Shown piece after piece: positions 8,754-16,124 of a DNA stretch of 47,805 nucleotides. The DNA lies in NCBI GenBank assembly GCA_003241685.1, contig QFPJ01000021.1, positions 1 to 47,805 of the forward strand. The letters are read 5' to 3'. Position 1 is the stretch's first letter, and each line of letters begins with the position of its first letter. Source of the stretch: Sphingopyxis macrogoltabida. Its GTDB lineage: Bacteria > Pseudomonadota > Alphaproteobacteria > Sphingomonadales > Sphingomonadaceae. A model generated the notes under the pieces. The model saw only the letters and a program-made list of their open reading frames with translations. It ran no database searches and was not told the origin of the DNA. A program made the translations under genes and the position numbers.

Positions 8754-8759
8754 CGCGCC

Positions 8760-8804
8760 GCCATTGCGCGCGGTGGCCCTAGTTGCCGCGCGCAATGGCT
8801 GCTT
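8760..8804 (+). terminator. Terminator after cusF, possibly bidirectional
   Basis: Perfect 14-bp inverted repeat: GCCATTGCGCGCGG (8760-8773), a 12-base loop, then its complement (8786-8799), followed by TGCTTT. It lies between the convergent ends of cusF and the merR at 8838-9239. The T-run is short, so strength is uncertain. Confidence 0.75.
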
Positions 8805-8837
8805 TGGGGCGCTGGCGGAAGACGGCTGTACTCGAAC

Positions 8838-9239
8838 CTAGTCGGACAGCGCCTCCAGAAGCGGGCAGCCCCCGGCATCGCCGGCGCCGCACGCCTCGAC
8901 AAGATCGCCCAAGACAGCGGCCATCCGGTCGAGGTCGGCGCGCTTGGCGAGGACGTCGGCAAGCTGGCTCTCGGCCATATGGCGCGCCTGATCGCAGCTA
9001 TGGCCGCCGCCTTCGGCAAGAAGGAGCAAAGTCCGGACCGTATCGAGGGGAAAGCCCAGTTCGCGCGCGCGCCGCACGAATGAAAGGCGCCGGACACCAG
9101 CTGAATCATAGCGTCGAAATCGGCCGTACCGGACGGGCACGGGCAGGATGCCGATGCGCTCATAATAGCGGATCGTCTCGATATTGCAGCCCGTAAGGCG
9201 CGAAAGCTCGCCGATGGGGATGGTGCTTGAGGGGGCCAT
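8838..9239 (-). CDS. merR: MerR-family mercury-type regulator
   Basis: 133 residues from the ATG at 9239; upstream in-frame codons run through the operator and are not used. The N-terminal helix-turn-helix (about 7-40) reads PIGELSRLTGCNIETIRYYE. Cys82, Cys117 and Cys125 match the three Hg(II)-binding cysteines of Tn501 MerR (82, 117, 126) almost exactly, in SCDQ and ACGAGDAGGC contexts. It is divergent from merT with a MerR-type promoter between. Both features support Hg(II) sensing; some relatives with the same triad sense other thiophilic metals. Confidence 0.88.
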   Translation of the reverse strand: MAPSSTIPIGELSRLTGCNIETIRYYERIGILPVPVRYGRFRRYDSAGVRRLSFVRRARELGFPLDTVRTLLLLAEGGGHSCDQARHMAESQLADVLAKRADLDRMAAVLGDLVEACGAGDAGGCPLLEALSD

Positions 9240-9250
9240 TGCGATTCCGC

Positions 9251-9281
9251 TTGCATCTGTAGTCGCTACAGATGGTAGGGT
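9251..9281 (+). promoter_or_regulatory. MerR-type promoter of merT
   Basis: -35 TTGCAT (9251-9256) and -10 TAGGGT (9276-9281) are 19 bases apart. A perfect palindrome ATCTGTAG-TCG-CTACAGAT occupies 9255-9273. The arms differ from the GTAC-type mer operator at 1061-1080. Confidence 0.85.
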
Positions 9282-9311
9282 TGCCGCTACCGCGAAACAA
9301 GGAGTTTGAAT

Positions 9312-9671
9312 TTGGCTGGAGATGCAAGGCGTCCGAAGGGATTTGGGGCCATTTCGCTGGCGCTTGGCGGGATCGCATCGGGCTTTCTCGCAGCCGCCTG
9401 CTGCGCCCTCCCCATGCTGCTTGCCTCGACGGGGCTCGGGTCCGCCTGGCTCGTCGGCATAGCTGTCCCGGCCGCGCCCTACCGGCTCTGGTTCGTCGCA
9501 TTCAGCGCGATTTCGCTCGTCGCCGGCGGCGTGCTGCTGGCCCGCCAGCAAATGCGCGCGGCGCGCTGCGGCGCCGATGGCGCGTGCGTGCCCGCGTCGC
9601 TGCGCTTTGCGACCCTGATCGGCCTGCTCCTCGGCGCCGTCCTCTTATGGCTTGGCTATCGCTATGCTTGA
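9312..9671 (+). CDS. merT: MerT-like mercuric ion transporter
   Basis: 119 residues, three membrane helices (about 13-34, 44-76, 95-116). The first helix carries the vicinal pair C30-C31, and the cytoplasmic loop has C86-x5-C92, equal in spacing to Cys24/25 and Cys76/82 of Tn501 MerT. MerT normally takes Hg(II) from MerP and passes it to MerA in the cytoplasm. I choose TTG at 9312 because AAGGAG (9299-9304) lies seven bases upstream; TTG at 9306 would be too close. The end overlaps the next gene by eight bases. Neither merP nor merA is in the window. Confidence 0.85.
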   Translation: MAGDARRPKGFGAISLALGGIASGFLAAACCALPMLLASTGLGSAWLVGIAVPAAPYRLWFVAFSAISLVAGGVLLARQQMRAARCGADGACVPASLRFATLIGLLLGAVLLWLGYRYA

Positions 9672-9891
9672 TCCCTCGCCGGTCCTGCAATCGACGCTGA
9701 CTTGTCCGCTCTGCGGTCAAATCGCCGACGAAATCATGCTCACCGATGCGTGCCAATACTTCTACGACTGCAAGGGTTGCGGCGCAGTCCTCAAGCCGCT
9801 GCCGGGAGATTGCTGCGTCTTCTGCTCCTATGCCACGGTGCCGTGCCCGCCTGTGCAAGTCGACGGCGGCAAGGGCAGCTGTTGCGGCTGA
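9664..9891 (+). CDS. GDCCVxC-motif Cys-rich protein
   Basis: 75 residues with 11 cysteines. C14-x2-C17 and C36-x2-C39 look like a zinc-ribbon-type site; G48-D-C-C-V-F-C54 is the signature of the GDCCVxC (seleno)protein family, here with Cys rather than selenocysteine throughout; C61 and C73-C74 follow. There is no signal peptide, so it is cytoplasmic. The ATG at 9664 lies inside the merT stop region, giving tight translational coupling. Function is not established for the family. A cytoplasmic Hg(II)-thiol acceptor in place of MerA or MerP is my inference. Confidence 0.82.
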   Translation: MLDPSPVLQSTLTCPLCGQIADEIMLTDACQYFYDCKGCGAVLKPLPGDCCVFCSYATVPCPPVQVDGGKGSCCG

Positions 9892-9925
9892 GCCGGACGA
9901 CGCGGACGGTCCCGATGATGCGTGG

Positions 9926-10345
9926 CTAGGAGGCACCTGCGGCGATTGCTTCGATGACCCGGCAATCCGACACCGGCCCACCGTCGCAGAGCTGGACGAT
10001 GCGCGCAAGTTCAGCACGGAGATGTCCCATACGCTCCAGCTTTTCATCGACGTCGTGGAGGTGGCGCGCCGCAAGCGCACGGATTTCGGCGCAGTCCTGC
10101 CCCGGTCCCAAGGCGAGCGCAGTCAACGACCGGATTTCGTCGATCGAAAAGCCGAGGCCCCTGGCATTGCGGATGAATGCGAGGCGCCCGACATCCTCGT
10201 CCCCGTAGGTGCGCCGGCCCGAGGCCGTGCGCGCGGCGCAAGGCAGCAATCCGATATCCTCGTAGAAGCGGATCGTGTTAACCTTCGTGCCGGTGCGTTT
10301 CGCCAAGCCGCCGATCGGCAGCCGCGTGTCGCGCGCCATATCCAT
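9926..10345 (-). CDS. MerR-family regulator, ZntR/PbrR-like
   Basis: 139 residues. Helix-turn-helix about 9-45 (LPIGGLAKRTGTKVNTIRFY), dimer helix about 85-118. Cys85, Cys120 and Cys128 are the likely metal ligands, with a further Cys36 in the wing. The layout resembles the Zn/Pb/Cd-responsive branch (ZntR, PbrR, CadR). It is divergent from a CDF transporter and a PbrT-like gene, as pbrR is from pbrT, with a MerR-type promoter at 10373-10403. A Zn(II), Pb(II) or Cd(II) inducer is likely; which one cannot be read from the sequence. Confidence 0.86.
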   Translation of the reverse strand: MDMARDTRLPIGGLAKRTGTKVNTIRFYEDIGLLPCAARTASGRRTYGDEDVGRLAFIRNARGLGFSIDEIRSLTALALGPGQDCAEIRALAARHLHDVDEKLERMGHLRAELARIVQLCDGGPVSDCRVIEAIAAGAS

Positions 10346-10372
10346 TCCTCTCAGTTTCGCCTCGATTTCAGC

Positions 10373-10403
10373 TTGCTTCTACAGTTACTGTAGAATGTAG
10401 AAC
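10373..10403 (+). promoter_or_regulatory. MerR-type promoter of the CDF-pbrT-like operon
   Basis: -35 TTGCTT (10373-10378) and -10 TAGAAC (10398-10403) are 19 bases apart. A perfect palindrome TTCTACAG-TTA-CTGTAGAA spans 10377-10395. The CDF start codon lies only seven bases after the -10, so transcription would begin at or next to the ATG. Confidence 0.82.
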
Positions 10404-10409
10404 AGCGGA

Positions 10410-11051
10410 ATGAGCAACGACAGCAATTGCGGCTGCACGGGCGACACCGTCAGAGCCGAGCGTGATCCCGCCTATCGACGGGCCTTGTGGATCGTCGTAA
10501 TTCTCAATCTCGGCTTCGGCGCGATCGAGATTGTCGGCGGGTTCATCGCAAACAGCCAGGCGCTGAAAGCCGACTCGCTCGACTTTATCGGGGACGGCAC
10601 GATCACGTTGGCCGGCCTCGTCGCGATCGGCTGGACCGCGCTCGCCCGCACGCGTGTCGCCTTGGCCCAAGGCCTGTTCCTGCTGTCCCTGGGCATTGGC
10701 GTCATCGGCGTCGCGCTGTGGCGCGCCCTGACCGCGGTTCCGCCCGAAGCCGAGCTGATGGGCGGCATTGGCGTCGCCGCCCTCCTCGTCAACCTCACCT
10801 CGGCCGCCGTCCTCTCGCGGTTCCGCGAAGGCGACGCCAATGTCCGCGCGGTGTGGCTGTTCAGCCGCAACGACGCGATCGCCAATGTAGCGGTGATCAT
10901 CGCCGCCGGCCTCGTCGCATGGACCGGCCAAGCATGGCCCGACCTTGCAGTCGCCGCCATCATTGCCACGCTCTTCCTGCATTCGGCCTATGAGATTCTG
11001 CGCAGCGCGAGGACCGAACTGCGCGAATTGTCGACTATGGCCGGACAATAG
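10410..11051 (+). CDS. Short CDF-family divalent metal exporter
   Basis: 213 residues, inner-membrane cation diffusion facilitator exchanging Zn/Cd/Pb-type ions for protons into the periplasm. The N-terminus has C7-G-C9. Six membrane helices span about 26-195. Helix 2 carries S-L-D-F-I-G-D (about 56-62) and helix 5 carries R-N-D-A-I-A-N (about 152-158), the two halves of the CDF transport site. The usual C-terminal cytoplasmic domain is nearly absent, with only about 20 residues after the last helix. No Shine-Dalgarno is visible and the promoter lies right at the start. The next gene begins six bases after the stop. Confidence 0.82.
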   Translation: MSNDSNCGCTGDTVRAERDPAYRRALWIVVILNLGFGAIEIVGGFIANSQALKADSLDFIGDGTITLAGLVAIGWTALARTRVALAQGLFLLSLGIGVIGVALWRALTAVPPEAELMGGIGVAALLVNLTSAAVLSRFREGDANVRAVWLFSRNDAIANVAVIIAAGLVAWTGQAWPDLAVAAIIATLFLHSAYEILRSARTELRELSTMAGQ

Positions 11052-11056
11052 GGCCA

Positions 11057-13009
11057 ATGCCCTCCGCCCGCCGCTTTCTCTCTCTGCTGGTCGCGCTTGC
11101 TGCAATCGGCGGCCTCGTCGTGCCGACGGCACAGGCCCGCACTCATGCCGACGAAGTCCAGACCATCTGGCGTCTGCTGGACTATGTTGCTGTCGACTAT
11201 GGTGGCGCCGTCGCCAATGGCGCGGTGACGAGCGCGGTCGAATATGCCGAGATGACAGAGTTTTCTGCCACCGTTCGCAAGGGCATCGAAGCCCTTCCGG
11301 CATCCCCGGCGCGGGCTCGCCTTGTTGGCGAAGCGGGACAACTCCAAACGGCGATCGCGTCGAAGGCAGACCCCGGCAAGGTGGCTGGCCAGGCGCGCGG
11401 ACTCGCGGCGGACCTGCTCGCCGCCTACCCTGTGCCCCTCGCGCCGCGCAGCGCTCCAGATCCCCGGCGCGGAGCCCAAGTCTATCTGGAAAATTGCGCC
11501 AGCTGTCACGGCGCGCGCGGCGACGGCAATGGGCCTCAGGCCAAGGGGCTCGACCCGGCACCTATCGATTTCACCGACGTCGGACGCGCTCGCAAGCGCA
11601 GTCTGTTCGCGCTCTATCAGGTCATAGGACAAGGGCTCGAAGGCACGTCCATGCCCAGTTTTGCCCATTTGCCGTCCGACGACCGCTGGGCGGTAGCAGC
11701 CTATGCCGGTGGATTTGCCTTTCGCGACGTGGCGGCCGGCCGGCGTGTCTGGAACCAGACCCCTGCGGCGCGCGAACTGGTCCCCGACCTGCAAGCCTTC
11801 ACGAGTCTCAGCCCGGAAGCGCTTGGTCGTGGGCTGGGATCGGAGCAGGCCGATGCGCTCACCGCCTATTTGCGCTCCGATCCCCAAGCTTTGACAACCG
11901 CTTCACCCGCGACGCTCTCGGTTGCGCGTGACAAATTGGCGCAAAGCCTTGCCGCATACCGCAAGGGAAATCGGAGCGAGGCAGAGCGTCTCGCGCTGTC
12001 CGCCTATCTCGACGGCTTCGAACCGATCGAGCCGATTCTGACAACGCGCGATTCCGCCCTTATGGCGCAAATCGAATCCGCGATGTCCGATTATCGCGTT
12101 TCCATCGCGCAAGGTGTGCCGGTCGAAGCGGTCGCGGGTAAAGCCGAGGCAGTCGAAGCCCTTTTCGCCGATGCCGAAGCTGCACTGTCTCCCGATGCAG
12201 CCAGCGACGCATCGACTTATGTCGGGGCGCTGACCATCTTGCTGCGCGAGGGTCTCGAAGCCCTTCTGATCATCGTGGCAATGATCGCCTTCTTGCGAAA
12301 GGCCGAACGGCCTGAAGTCCTACCCTATGTCCATGGCGGCTGGATCGCGGCCCTGGCGGCCGGCGGCGCAACCTGGGCCATCGCGACCTATGCAATCTCG
12401 ATCAGCGGAGCGAACCGCGAGTTGACAGAGGGATTCGGTTCGCTTTTCGCCGCAGTCGTTCTCGTCTGGGTCGGCATCTGGATGCACGGAAAATCGCATG
12501 CGGAGAGCTGGCAACGCTATATCCGCGAAGCGATGGGCAAGGCGCTTTCGCGTCGCTCGGCCTGGTTCCTGTTCGGGCTCGCTTTCCTAGTGGTTTATCG
12601 GGAAGTCTTTGAGACCATTCTGTTTTTCGCAGCCCTCTCCGCGCAAGGAAGCCGCAGCGCGATCGCCGCCGGAGCCGGAACCGCAGTGGTGATCCTTGCA
12701 GCAATCGCATGGGTCATGCTTCGTTACAGCCGGGTCCTGCCAATTGGGAAATTTTTCGCTTACAGCTCCGCACTGATCGCCATCCTTTCGGTTGTCCTGG
12801 CCGGCAAGGGCGCGGGCGCGCTACAGGAGGCCGGCCTCCTCGGCATCACACCGCTCGCTCATTTTCCTCGCTTCCCGGCGATGGGGATATTTCCTTCGCT
12901 GGAACCGTTGTTGCTCCAGCTTCTCGCGCTTGCAATCCTCTGGATCGGCTATCGTTACAACAGTCGGCAACATAGCCGGATCGAGACAGCGCCCGGTCGA
13001 TGGGGGTAA
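11057..13009 (+). CDS. PbrT-like cytochrome c-FTR1 metal permease
   Basis: 650 residues. A signal peptide (1-27) is followed by a helical domain, then a class I cytochrome c domain with C147-A-S-C-H151 and a candidate axial Met at GTSM199. Another helical part (about 280-380) leads into an FTR1-type permease (about 385-640) with seven likely helices. Both REGLE (397-401) and REVFE (515-519) motifs needed for Fe(III) permeation are present. The cytochrome-FTR1 fusion matches lead-uptake PbrT and some ferrous-iron EfeU-like permeases. Co-transcription with a CDF under a ZntR/PbrR-like regulator favours the PbrT reading; iron uptake remains the alternative. Confidence 0.82.
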   Translation: MPSARRFLSLLVALAAIGGLVVPTAQARTHADEVQTIWRLLDYVAVDYGGAVANGAVTSAVEYAEMTEFSATVRKGIEALPASPARARLVGEAGQLQTAIASKADPGKVAGQARGLAADLLAAYPVPLAPRSAPDPRRGAQVYLENCASCHGARGDGNGPQAKGLDPAPIDFTDVGRARKRSLFALYQVIGQGLEGTSMPSFAHLPSDDRWAVAAYAGGFAFRDVAAGRRVWNQTPAARELVPDLQAFTSLSPEALGRGLGSEQADALTAYLRSDPQALTTASPATLSVARDKLAQSLAAYRKGNRSEAERLALSAYLDGFEPIEPILTTRDSALMAQIESAMSDYRVSIAQGVPVEAVAGKAEAVEALFADAEAALSPDAASDASTYVGALTILLREGLEALLIIVAMIAFLRKAERPEVLPYVHGGWIAALAAGGATWAIATYAISISGANRELTEGFGSLFAAVVLVWVGIWMHGKSHAESWQRYIREAMGKALSRRSAWFLFGLAFLVVYREVFETILFFAALSAQGSRSAIAAGAGTAVVILAAIAWVMLRYSRVLPIGKFFAYSSALIAILSVVLAGKGAGALQEAGLLGITPLAHFPRFPAMGIFPSLEPLLLQLLALAILWIGYRYNSRQHSRIETAPGRWG

Positions 13010-13129
13010 TCGTCACGGGGTCGGCGCGCTCCTCCCAGGCTGTGCTGGGGCTTCCGAAAAGAGCCCCCGAGCCACAGCGTTTACCCGGCGCCCGTTACGC
13101 ACACGAGTTAGGCCTGCTATCGAGACCCG

Positions 13130-13819
13130 ATGCCCGACACGTCCAACTGGAACGGCCGACTTAGACTCGGCGACTATTATGCTCTCTGGTCGGGTTCGGT
13201 CGGCGATGCCGCCGCGCACCGCCATTTTGCGGCGCAGGCAGTGTTTTGTGCCGAGCCGCTTACGGTGGTCGATGCTGACGGCGCGCGCCAGTCGGGGCGT
13301 TGCTTGCTCATCGAACCCGATACCGTGCACCGGCTGCTCCCCGCGCCTGCGGCCGAATTATGGTTCGTCGAGCCGACAGTGGGCTTCGGTCCGCCGGTAG
13401 AACTGAAAAACCGGCTGATCTGCTCCGATCCGATTCACGTCGAGATGCTGGGACAGCGGTCCTTCTGGAAAAACTGGCTGACGCGAGGCGCCCGCCCCCC
13501 GCTCGATCCGCGCATCACCCGCGCCGCCGCCTCGATTGACCGCCTGATTCCCATGGGCTCTGTCCGTCTCGCGGATGTGGCGGAGGAGAGCCGCCTTTCG
13601 CTCGGCCGCTTCCGGCATCTCTTTGCCGCCGAGATCGGCATGCCCTTCCAGCGCTTTGTGCTCTGGCGACGGTTGATTATCGCTTTTGACGAATTGGGAA
13701 TGCGCCGCAGCGCGACCGAGGCCGCACATATGGCCGGGTTCAGCGACAGCGCGCATTTCGCCCGCACGATCAAGGCGATGTTCGGTATTCGGGCAAGCGA
13801 CCTTTTCATCGAATCATAG
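13130..13819 (+). CDS. AraC-family transcriptional regulator
   Basis: 229 residues. The N-terminal 120 residues form a compact cupin-like sensor (AAAHRHFAAQAVFC, then a beta-rich part ending LICSDPIH). The C-terminal part (about 128-229) is the double helix-turn-helix of the AraC family, with VRLADVAEESRLSLGRFRHL and the second-motif sequence AAHMAGFSDSAHFARTIKAMFG. It starts 120 bases after the PbrT-like gene and precedes a methyltransferase by 47 bases, so it probably controls that gene. The effector is unknown. Confidence 0.85.
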   Translation: MPDTSNWNGRLRLGDYYALWSGSVGDAAAHRHFAAQAVFCAEPLTVVDADGARQSGRCLLIEPDTVHRLLPAPAAELWFVEPTVGFGPPVELKNRLICSDPIHVEMLGQRSFWKNWLTRGARPPLDPRITRAAASIDRLIPMGSVRLADVAEESRLSLGRFRHLFAAEIGMPFQRFVLWRRLIIAFDELGMRRSATEAAHMAGFSDSAHFARTIKAMFGIRASDLFIES

Positions 13820-13866
13820 CCTCTCCGTTCAAGCCGCTGCGCGACGGCGCCTCGTAGAGGGGCATC

Positions 13867-14526
13867 ATGTCAGACGCACACAGAGACTTCGTCCCGGCAC
13901 TTGGCAAGAGCGGATCGCTCGACCGCTACGATGCCGCCATAGCCCTCATGACCAGAGAGAAAAGATGGCGAAGCGACTTGCTGCGCTTCGCCGAGCCGCG
14001 GCCGGGCGAGCGGATCGTCGATATCGGGTGCGGCACGGGGACGTTTGCAATCGCCCTCAAGCAGGCGGCGCGGGAGAGCATCGTTCTGGCGGTCGATCCC
14101 GACCCCGCCGTGCTGGAAATCGCACGCGCCAAGGCTGAGGTTGCCGATGCCGAGATTCAATGGTTCGAGGCCATGGGCGACGAGCTGGACAGCATTGATG
14201 CACTCCAGCAATGCGACAAGATTGTCTCGAGCCTCGTCCTCCACCAGTGCCCGATGGACGTGAAGGAGGCGATAGCCGCACAGATGTTCCGGCTCCTGCA
14301 GCCCGGCGGAACCCTCTTCATCGCCGACTATGGCGAGCAGCGTTCATTGCTGATGCGCATGCTTTTTCGACAGATCCAGCTGCTCGACGGGTTCGAATAT
14401 ACCGAACCGAACGCGAAGGGCTGCGTCCCGGAAATCCTGACAGCCGCGGGTTTCGAGGCGGTCGACGAGATAAAGGTCATCCCGACGCCGACCGGCTCGA
14501 TTTCAATCTATCGGGCGAAGCGGTAG
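13867..14526 (+). CDS. Class I SAM-dependent methyltransferase
   Basis: 219 residues, soluble. The Rossmann fold starts near residue 50 with IVDIGCGTGTFAIAL (motif I, SAM binding), followed by acidic AVDPDP (motif II), and LLQPGGTLFIADYG near 145-158 (motif III). The overall pattern is UbiE/small-molecule-like, with a 30-residue helical N-terminus that includes YDAAIALMTREKRWR. A ribosome site GAGGGGC lies just before the ATG. Neighbours are an AraC regulator and metal transporters, so a metal(loid) or detoxification substrate is possible. No arsenite-methyltransferase cysteine set is visible. Confidence 0.82.
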   Translation: MSDAHRDFVPALGKSGSLDRYDAAIALMTREKRWRSDLLRFAEPRPGERIVDIGCGTGTFAIALKQAARESIVLAVDPDPAVLEIARAKAEVADAEIQWFEAMGDELDSIDALQQCDKIVSSLVLHQCPMDVKEAIAAQMFRLLQPGGTLFIADYGEQRSLLMRMLFRQIQLLDGFEYTEPNAKGCVPEILTAAGFEAVDEIKVIPTPTGSISIYRAKR

Positions 14527-14553
14527 CTTCTCGCCCGGCCCGCGCGGTCTCGG

Positions 14554-14859
14554 CTAGCCGCGCCAATGACGCCCGCGGTGATGGTGGTGCATCCGCCGCT
14601 TCTGATAGCGCCGCTCGTAGCGGTCCCGCCGTTCATAGCGGCGATCATGGCCGCGGTAGTCGGGATCGTAGCCGCGATAGTCGCGGTCATAGCCATAGTT
14701 GGGCACGCCGTGGCGTGAGGAACGATAGTCGCGGTCATGACCACGCGGCGCGTCATGTCCGCTGCTATATCCCCCGCGATCGCCATGGTGCTGGGCAAGG
14801 GCCGTTCCGGGGACCGCGAAGGCGAGCATCGCAGCCGCGATCGTCATCAGTTTTCGCAT
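14554..14859 (-). CDS. Exported Tyr/Arg/Asp/His-rich repeat protein
   Basis: 101 residues. Residues 1-22 are a signal peptide (MRKLMTIAAAMLAFAVPGTALA). The mature chain is almost wholly low complexity: repeats of D-Y-R/Y-R-G/D-R-x (about 42-90), then MHHHH and a basic tail HRGRHWRG. Similar short DYR-rich proteins occur in sphingomonads without a known role. It is convergent with the methyltransferase, 27 bases apart. A structural or metal-binding envelope role is only a guess from composition. Confidence 0.65.
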   Translation of the reverse strand: MRKLMTIAAAMLAFAVPGTALAQHHGDRGGYSSGHDAPRGHDRDYRSSRHGVPNYGYDRDYRGYDPDYRGHDRRYERRDRYERRYQKRRMHHHHRGRHWRG

Positions 14860-15008
14860 GTCAGTCTCTCCTTTTCGTGGAGCTCAAAATCCCCCTTCAT
14901 GCTTGAACGCGCTGTGAATATTCGCTCCGCTGCCACCAATCCGTCGGCTACCCGGCGCCTCCATTCGACAGGCCGATCGAGGAAAGGACAGGATCTCGCC
15001 GATGGTGG

Positions 15009-15043
15009 GCACCCGCCCCGCGTGGACGAAGCGGGGCGGGTGC
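15009..15043 (-). terminator. Strong hairpin at the end of the minus-strand operon
   Basis: Perfect 13-bp stem GCACCCGCCCCGC (15009-15021) and its complement (15031-15043) around a nine-base loop, five bases beyond the stop of the dsbA-like gene. No U-run follows on the minus strand, so it may act as an RNA 3'-end stabiliser or a weak terminator. Confidence 0.65.
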
Positions 15044-15048
15044 GGCCC

Positions 15049-15693
15049 TTATTTGCCCTTCGCCGCTACCGCGGCCTGGACTCGGGCCTCGACCTGTTCG
15101 GGGCTGGGCTGGACGAGCATTTCGCCATTGACGAAGAAGGTCGGGGTGCCCTTGACGCCGACGGCCCTCGCGTCGGCGATGTCCTGCTCCATCCACGCCA
15201 TCGCATCGGAGGCCGGCATCGCACGCGCCTTGGCGACATCGAGGCCGGCCTTCTCGGCGGCGGCCCAAGCACCGTCCATCTTTCCGTCGTGCCAGTCGGG
15301 CTGCGCTTCGAGCAGCGCGGCCGTCACCGGCTCGAGTTTGCCCTGCACGCGGGCGGCTTCGAGGATCAGGATCGCCTCGGCCGAGCCGGGGTGGAGCGGG
15401 AGGTAGCGCATCACGAGACGCACATCCTTGGGATATTTGGCGACGATGCCCTTCACCGTCGGATAGAAGGCGCGGCAGGCCTCACACGACGGGTCGAAGA
15501 ATTCGACGATCGTGACCGGGGCATTTTTCGGACCGATGATCGGCGAGTGCGGGCGGATGAGGCTGTCGACGGGACCCGCCACGACCTTCTTCGTGGGTTC
15601 GCCCTCGGCGGTTCCGCTGTAGAGCATCGCGCCGCCGGTGAAGGCGAGCGCCGAGAGGACAAGCGTGGCCACCACTCCGATACGTCTGTTCAT
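15049..15693 (-). CDS. DsbA-family periplasmic thiol oxidoreductase
   Basis: 214 residues from the ATG at 15693; upstream in-frame codons lie inside dsbB. An N-terminal membrane anchor or signal (1-27) is followed by a thioredoxin fold with an inserted helical domain. The active site is C70-E-A-C73 in FFDPSCEACR, with the cis-proline loop GTPTFFVNG near 178-186. The family introduces or isomerises disulfides in exported proteins. It is translationally coupled to dsbB (ATGA overlap), which would reoxidise it. It is the last gene of the run, and the hairpin at 15009-15043 follows. Confidence 0.88.
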   Translation of the reverse strand: MNRRIGVVATLVLSALAFTGGAMLYSGTAEGEPTKKVVAGPVDSLIRPHSPIIGPKNAPVTIVEFFDPSCEACRAFYPTVKGIVAKYPKDVRLVMRYLPLHPGSAEAILILEAARVQGKLEPVTAALLEAQPDWHDGKMDGAWAAAEKAGLDVAKARAMPASDAMAWMEQDIADARAVGVKGTPTFFVNGEMLVQPSPEQVEARVQAAVAAKGK

Positions 15694-16124
15694 GATTTCA
15701 GTCTCCTTTGAAAGTTGAGCAAGAGGGTCAGGATGAGCGCGAATGCGGCCAGCGACAGGAGGGGCAGCGGCACCCCTCCGATGGCCATGCTCTCTCCCGA
15801 GCATGACGGGCCGCCGGTGCAGGGGACGATCGGGGCCGGAATGACGCCGACGTAGAGCAGGCTATGATAGAGCGCGACGAGACCGCCGCCGAAGGCCAGC
15901 GCCAGTCCATAAGGAACGACCGCGCGGTCCGACCTGAACGCCGCGATGCCGAGAATGATCGCGAGCGGGAACATGAAGGCGCGCTGGAACCAGCAAAGGT
16001 CGCACGGCGCCTGGCCCATGACCTCGCCGACGAAGAGGACGGCAAGGCTCGACAGGAGGGCGATGGCCCAGGCCGCGCCGAGCGGACGCCATTTGTGCGG
16101 AGCGAGCAGCGGAAAGCTCGTCAT
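15690..16124 (-). CDS. DsbB-family quinone-linked thiol oxidase
   Basis: 144 residues, four membrane helices. C41-D-L-C44 after the first helix is the quinone-side active pair (GQAPCDLCWFQR), and C102/C108 in PCTGGPSC is the second periplasmic pair that reoxidises DsbA. It is a little shorter than E. coli DsbB but complete. It overlaps both neighbours by four bases (SRPBCC upstream, DsbA-like downstream), so the pair is clearly part of the metal operon and not a chance neighbour. Confidence 0.9.
   Translation of the reverse strand: MTSFPLLAPHKWRPLGAAWAIALLSSLAVLFVGEVMGQAPCDLCWFQRAFMFPLAIILGIAAFRSDRAVVPYGLALAFGGGLVALYHSLLYVGVIPAPIVPCTGGPSCSGESMAIGGVPLPLLSLAAFALILTLLLNFQRRLKS

Noticed and set aside
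8838..9551. Extended 237-codon version of the merR gene
   Set aside because: The extra N-terminal part lies antisense to merT and spans the operator. The ATG at 9239 gives the normal MerR length and cysteine numbering.
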